NCBI RefSeq assembly: GCF_016654115.1
Contig: NZ_JAEQAZ010000160.1
Location: 1 to 43,101, forward strand
DNA length: 43,101 nt
Reading direction: 5' to 3'
DNA from: Streptomyces sp. MBT53
GTDB lineage: Bacteria; Actinomycetota; Actinomycetes; Streptomycetales; Streptomycetaceae
The position numbers were made by a program, and so were the translations under genes. The notes under the pieces are model-generated. The model searched no databases and was not told the origin of the DNA. It was given only the letters and a program-made list of their open reading frames with translations. This document shows, one piece after another, positions 41,658 to 43,101 of the stretch. Positions within the stretch are counted from its first letter, which is position 1, and each line of letters opens with the position of its first letter.

Positions 41658-43101
41658 GTGGAATTGGGTGGCCTGCCGAACTCCTGGTCTTGGGTGTCTC
41701 TGAAAGATGTACTGAGCGAGCCTCTCATTAATGGGCGCTCTGTGAAGACGATGGGGGGTGGGTTTCCTGTCCTGCGTCTCACGGCCATTAAGGATGGGCG
41801 GATCGATCTCGCTGAGTCAAAAGAGGGAGCCTGGACCCACGAGCAGGCTCAGCCCTTTCTGGTTCACGAAGCAGACTTTCTGCTCAGTCGTGGCAATGGG
41901 TCCAAGCGTCTGGTTGGGCGTGGAGGCCTGGTTGGGAACGTGGGCAGCCCGATCGCGTTCCCAGACACGATGATTCGAGTCCGGCTGAATGCTGGACTTA
42001 TTTCATCCTCGTACTTCTGTCTTCTGTGGGACTCTCCCCATGTGCGCACGCAGATCGAGGCGAAGGCGCGGACGACCGCGGGTATTTACAAGGTGAACCA
42101 GGCGCTGCTTGAGGCAGTGGGTTTGCCGCTGCCGCCCCTCGCGGAGCAGCACCGCATCGTTGAGGCGCTCGAAGAGCAGCTATCTCGACTGGACGCAGCC
42201 GAGAAGAACGTTCGCGAGGTTCTGAAGCGGATGAGCCGTCTGCTGGATCAAGCAACCGACTTCACGGGCTATGTGTCCCTCAGGCCTGACGAACCTGCTG
42301 CACAGGCACCCCCCGTGGCCAACTCGGTTGATGGAGAGCTTCCTCGCATTCCATCAGACTGGCGATGGATGCGTCTCGGGGATTTGGCTGAGGTGGTAGG
42401 TGGCGTGACGAAGGACAAGAAGAAGCAGTCTGATCCGGATATTCCCGAAGTGCCGTACCTTCGTGTTGCGAACGTCCAGCGCGGCCATCTCGAACTCGAC
42501 CACATCACTATGATCCGTGTTCCCCAGAAAAAGGCGGATCAGTTGCGGCTGAAAGCCGGAGATGTGCTCATGAATGAGGGAGGTGACCGCGACAAGCTCG
42601 GCAGGGGTTGGGTTTGGGAAGGGCAGATTCCGGGCGCTATCCATCAGAACCACGTTTTCAGGGCCAGGATTCATGGGGATCTACTCAAGCCGGAACTCCT
42701 GTCATGGTTTGCGAATGGCGCGGCGAAATGGTTTGAAGTCAACGGTAAGCAGAGCACGAACCTCGCTTCCATCAGCCTGACCAAGATCAAAGACCTTCCG
42801 GTCCCTGTGCCTCCACAGGCGGAGCAACAGAGCATTGTGGAGCGGATCGAAGAGCGCCTCGCACAGCTCAGGCATGCGCGACAAACGAGTGAGCAAGTGC
42901 TGAGGCGGGGCAAGGCGTTGCGTAACGCTCTCTTGCGTAAGGCGTTCGGAGGAGGGCTCGTGCACCAAGACGAACATGACGAACCCGCCGCGGAAATGCT
43001 CGCCCGCATCACCGCCGAGCGCGCTGCCCAGTCAACCGCCAGGCGTGCCCGCCGGGCCACGGTCAAGCCCCCGCATCAGGCCGCCGCACCCGAACCAACC
43101 C
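41658..43101 (+). CDS. hsdS: Type I restriction enzyme, specificity subunit HsdS, 3' end outside the window
   Basis: At least 481 residues from GTG 41658, just after the hsdR stop, and open to the window edge. Two target-recognition domains are seen: about residues 1-155 (NSWSWVSLKDVLSEPL start) and about 230-385 (IPSDWRWMRLGDLAEVVGG start). Each is followed by a conserved helical spacer: LPPLAEQHRIVEALEEQLSR and VPPQAEQQSIVERIEERLAQ. Each domain reads one half of a bipartite DNA target. The gene is visibly poorer in GC, with more A/T third positions than its neighbours, as expected of horizontally exchanged specificity genes. No ribosome site is obvious, so the start is uncertain by a few codons. 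Confidence 0.93.
   Translation, partial: MELGGLPNSWSWVSLKDVLSEPLINGRSVKTMGGGFPVLRLTAIKDGRIDLAESKEGAWTHEQAQPFLVHEADFLLSRGNGSKRLVGRGGLVGNVGSPIAFPDTMIRVRLNAGLISSSYFCLLWDSPHVRTQIEAKARTTAGIYKVNQALLEAVGLPLPPLAEQHRIVEALEEQLSRLDAAEKNVREVLKRMSRLLDQATDFTGYVSLRPDEPAAQAPPVANSVDGELPRIPSDWRWMRLGDLAEVVGGVTKDKKKQSDPDIPEVPYLRVANVQRGHLELDHITMIRVPQKKADQLRLKAGDVLMNEGGDRDKLGRGWVWEGQIPGAIHQNHVFRARIHGDLLKPELLSWFANGAAKWFEVNGKQSTNLASISLTKIKDLPVPVPPQAEQQSIVERIEERLAQLRHARQTSEQVLRRGKALRNALLRKAFGGGLVHQDEHDEPAAEMLARITAERAAQSTARRARRATVKPPHQAAAPEPT

Noticed and set aside
1..43101. tRNA, rRNA, CRISPR array or insertion sequence
   Set aside because: None was seen in any intergenic gap; the repeats present are short and not spacer-like.

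Overview
The window is chromosomal DNA from a high-GC actinomycete, almost certainly a Streptomyces. The third-position GC bias is extreme, GTG starts are frequent, and a five-gene oligopeptide importer has the gene order of the bldK locus (permease, lipoprotein, permease, ATPase, ATPase). It lies beside typA/bipA and a mycobacterial-type succinate dehydrogenase operon.

Layout. 1-5.2 kb is a small accessory region: an exported TIM-barrel-like protein (cut by the left edge), an ECF sigma factor, a secreted DUF4232-type protein, a frameshifted FAD monooxygenase and an apparently N-terminally shortened HTH protein. Three copies of one 19-bp element sit in the gaps of this region. 5.2-9.4 kb holds a small membrane protein and the sdhCAB-type operon on the minus strand. 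9.6-14.6 kb holds a large lipoprotein solute-binding protein with charged inserts, a small exported protein, and typA, which ends in a strong terminator. 15.4-21.6 kb is bldKABCDE, after a 777-nt leader; the last ATPase gene is broken by one missing base. 21.7-23 kb is a convergent pair: a methyltransferase and a VOC-fold protein. 23.1-29.2 kb is a complete second importer operon on the minus strand, clearly paralogous to bldK and in the same gene order. 29.7-35.3 kb is a third, more diverged importer in the order binding protein, permease, permease, ATPase, ATPase. It converges on an S9 prolyl-oligopeptidase-type peptidase gene. 37.7 kb to the right edge holds a 64-residue membrane protein and a type I restriction system (hsdR, then hsdS running off the window). 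hsdS is visibly poorer in GC.

How the genes fit together. Three oligopeptide ABC importers, a further binding protein and a cytoplasmic peptidase form a peptide uptake and use block of about 26 kb (one binding protein lies about 3 kb before typA). In the model species BldK imports an extracellular peptide-like signal needed for aerial growth. The restriction system marks a change to mobile or variable DNA. The least explained signal is the 19-bp element shared by the sigma factor, the monooxygenase and a third, antisense-facing site.

Limits: everything was read by eye. Family names rest on recognised motifs and remembered family features, not on searches. Two single-base frameshifts could be real mutations or assembly errors.
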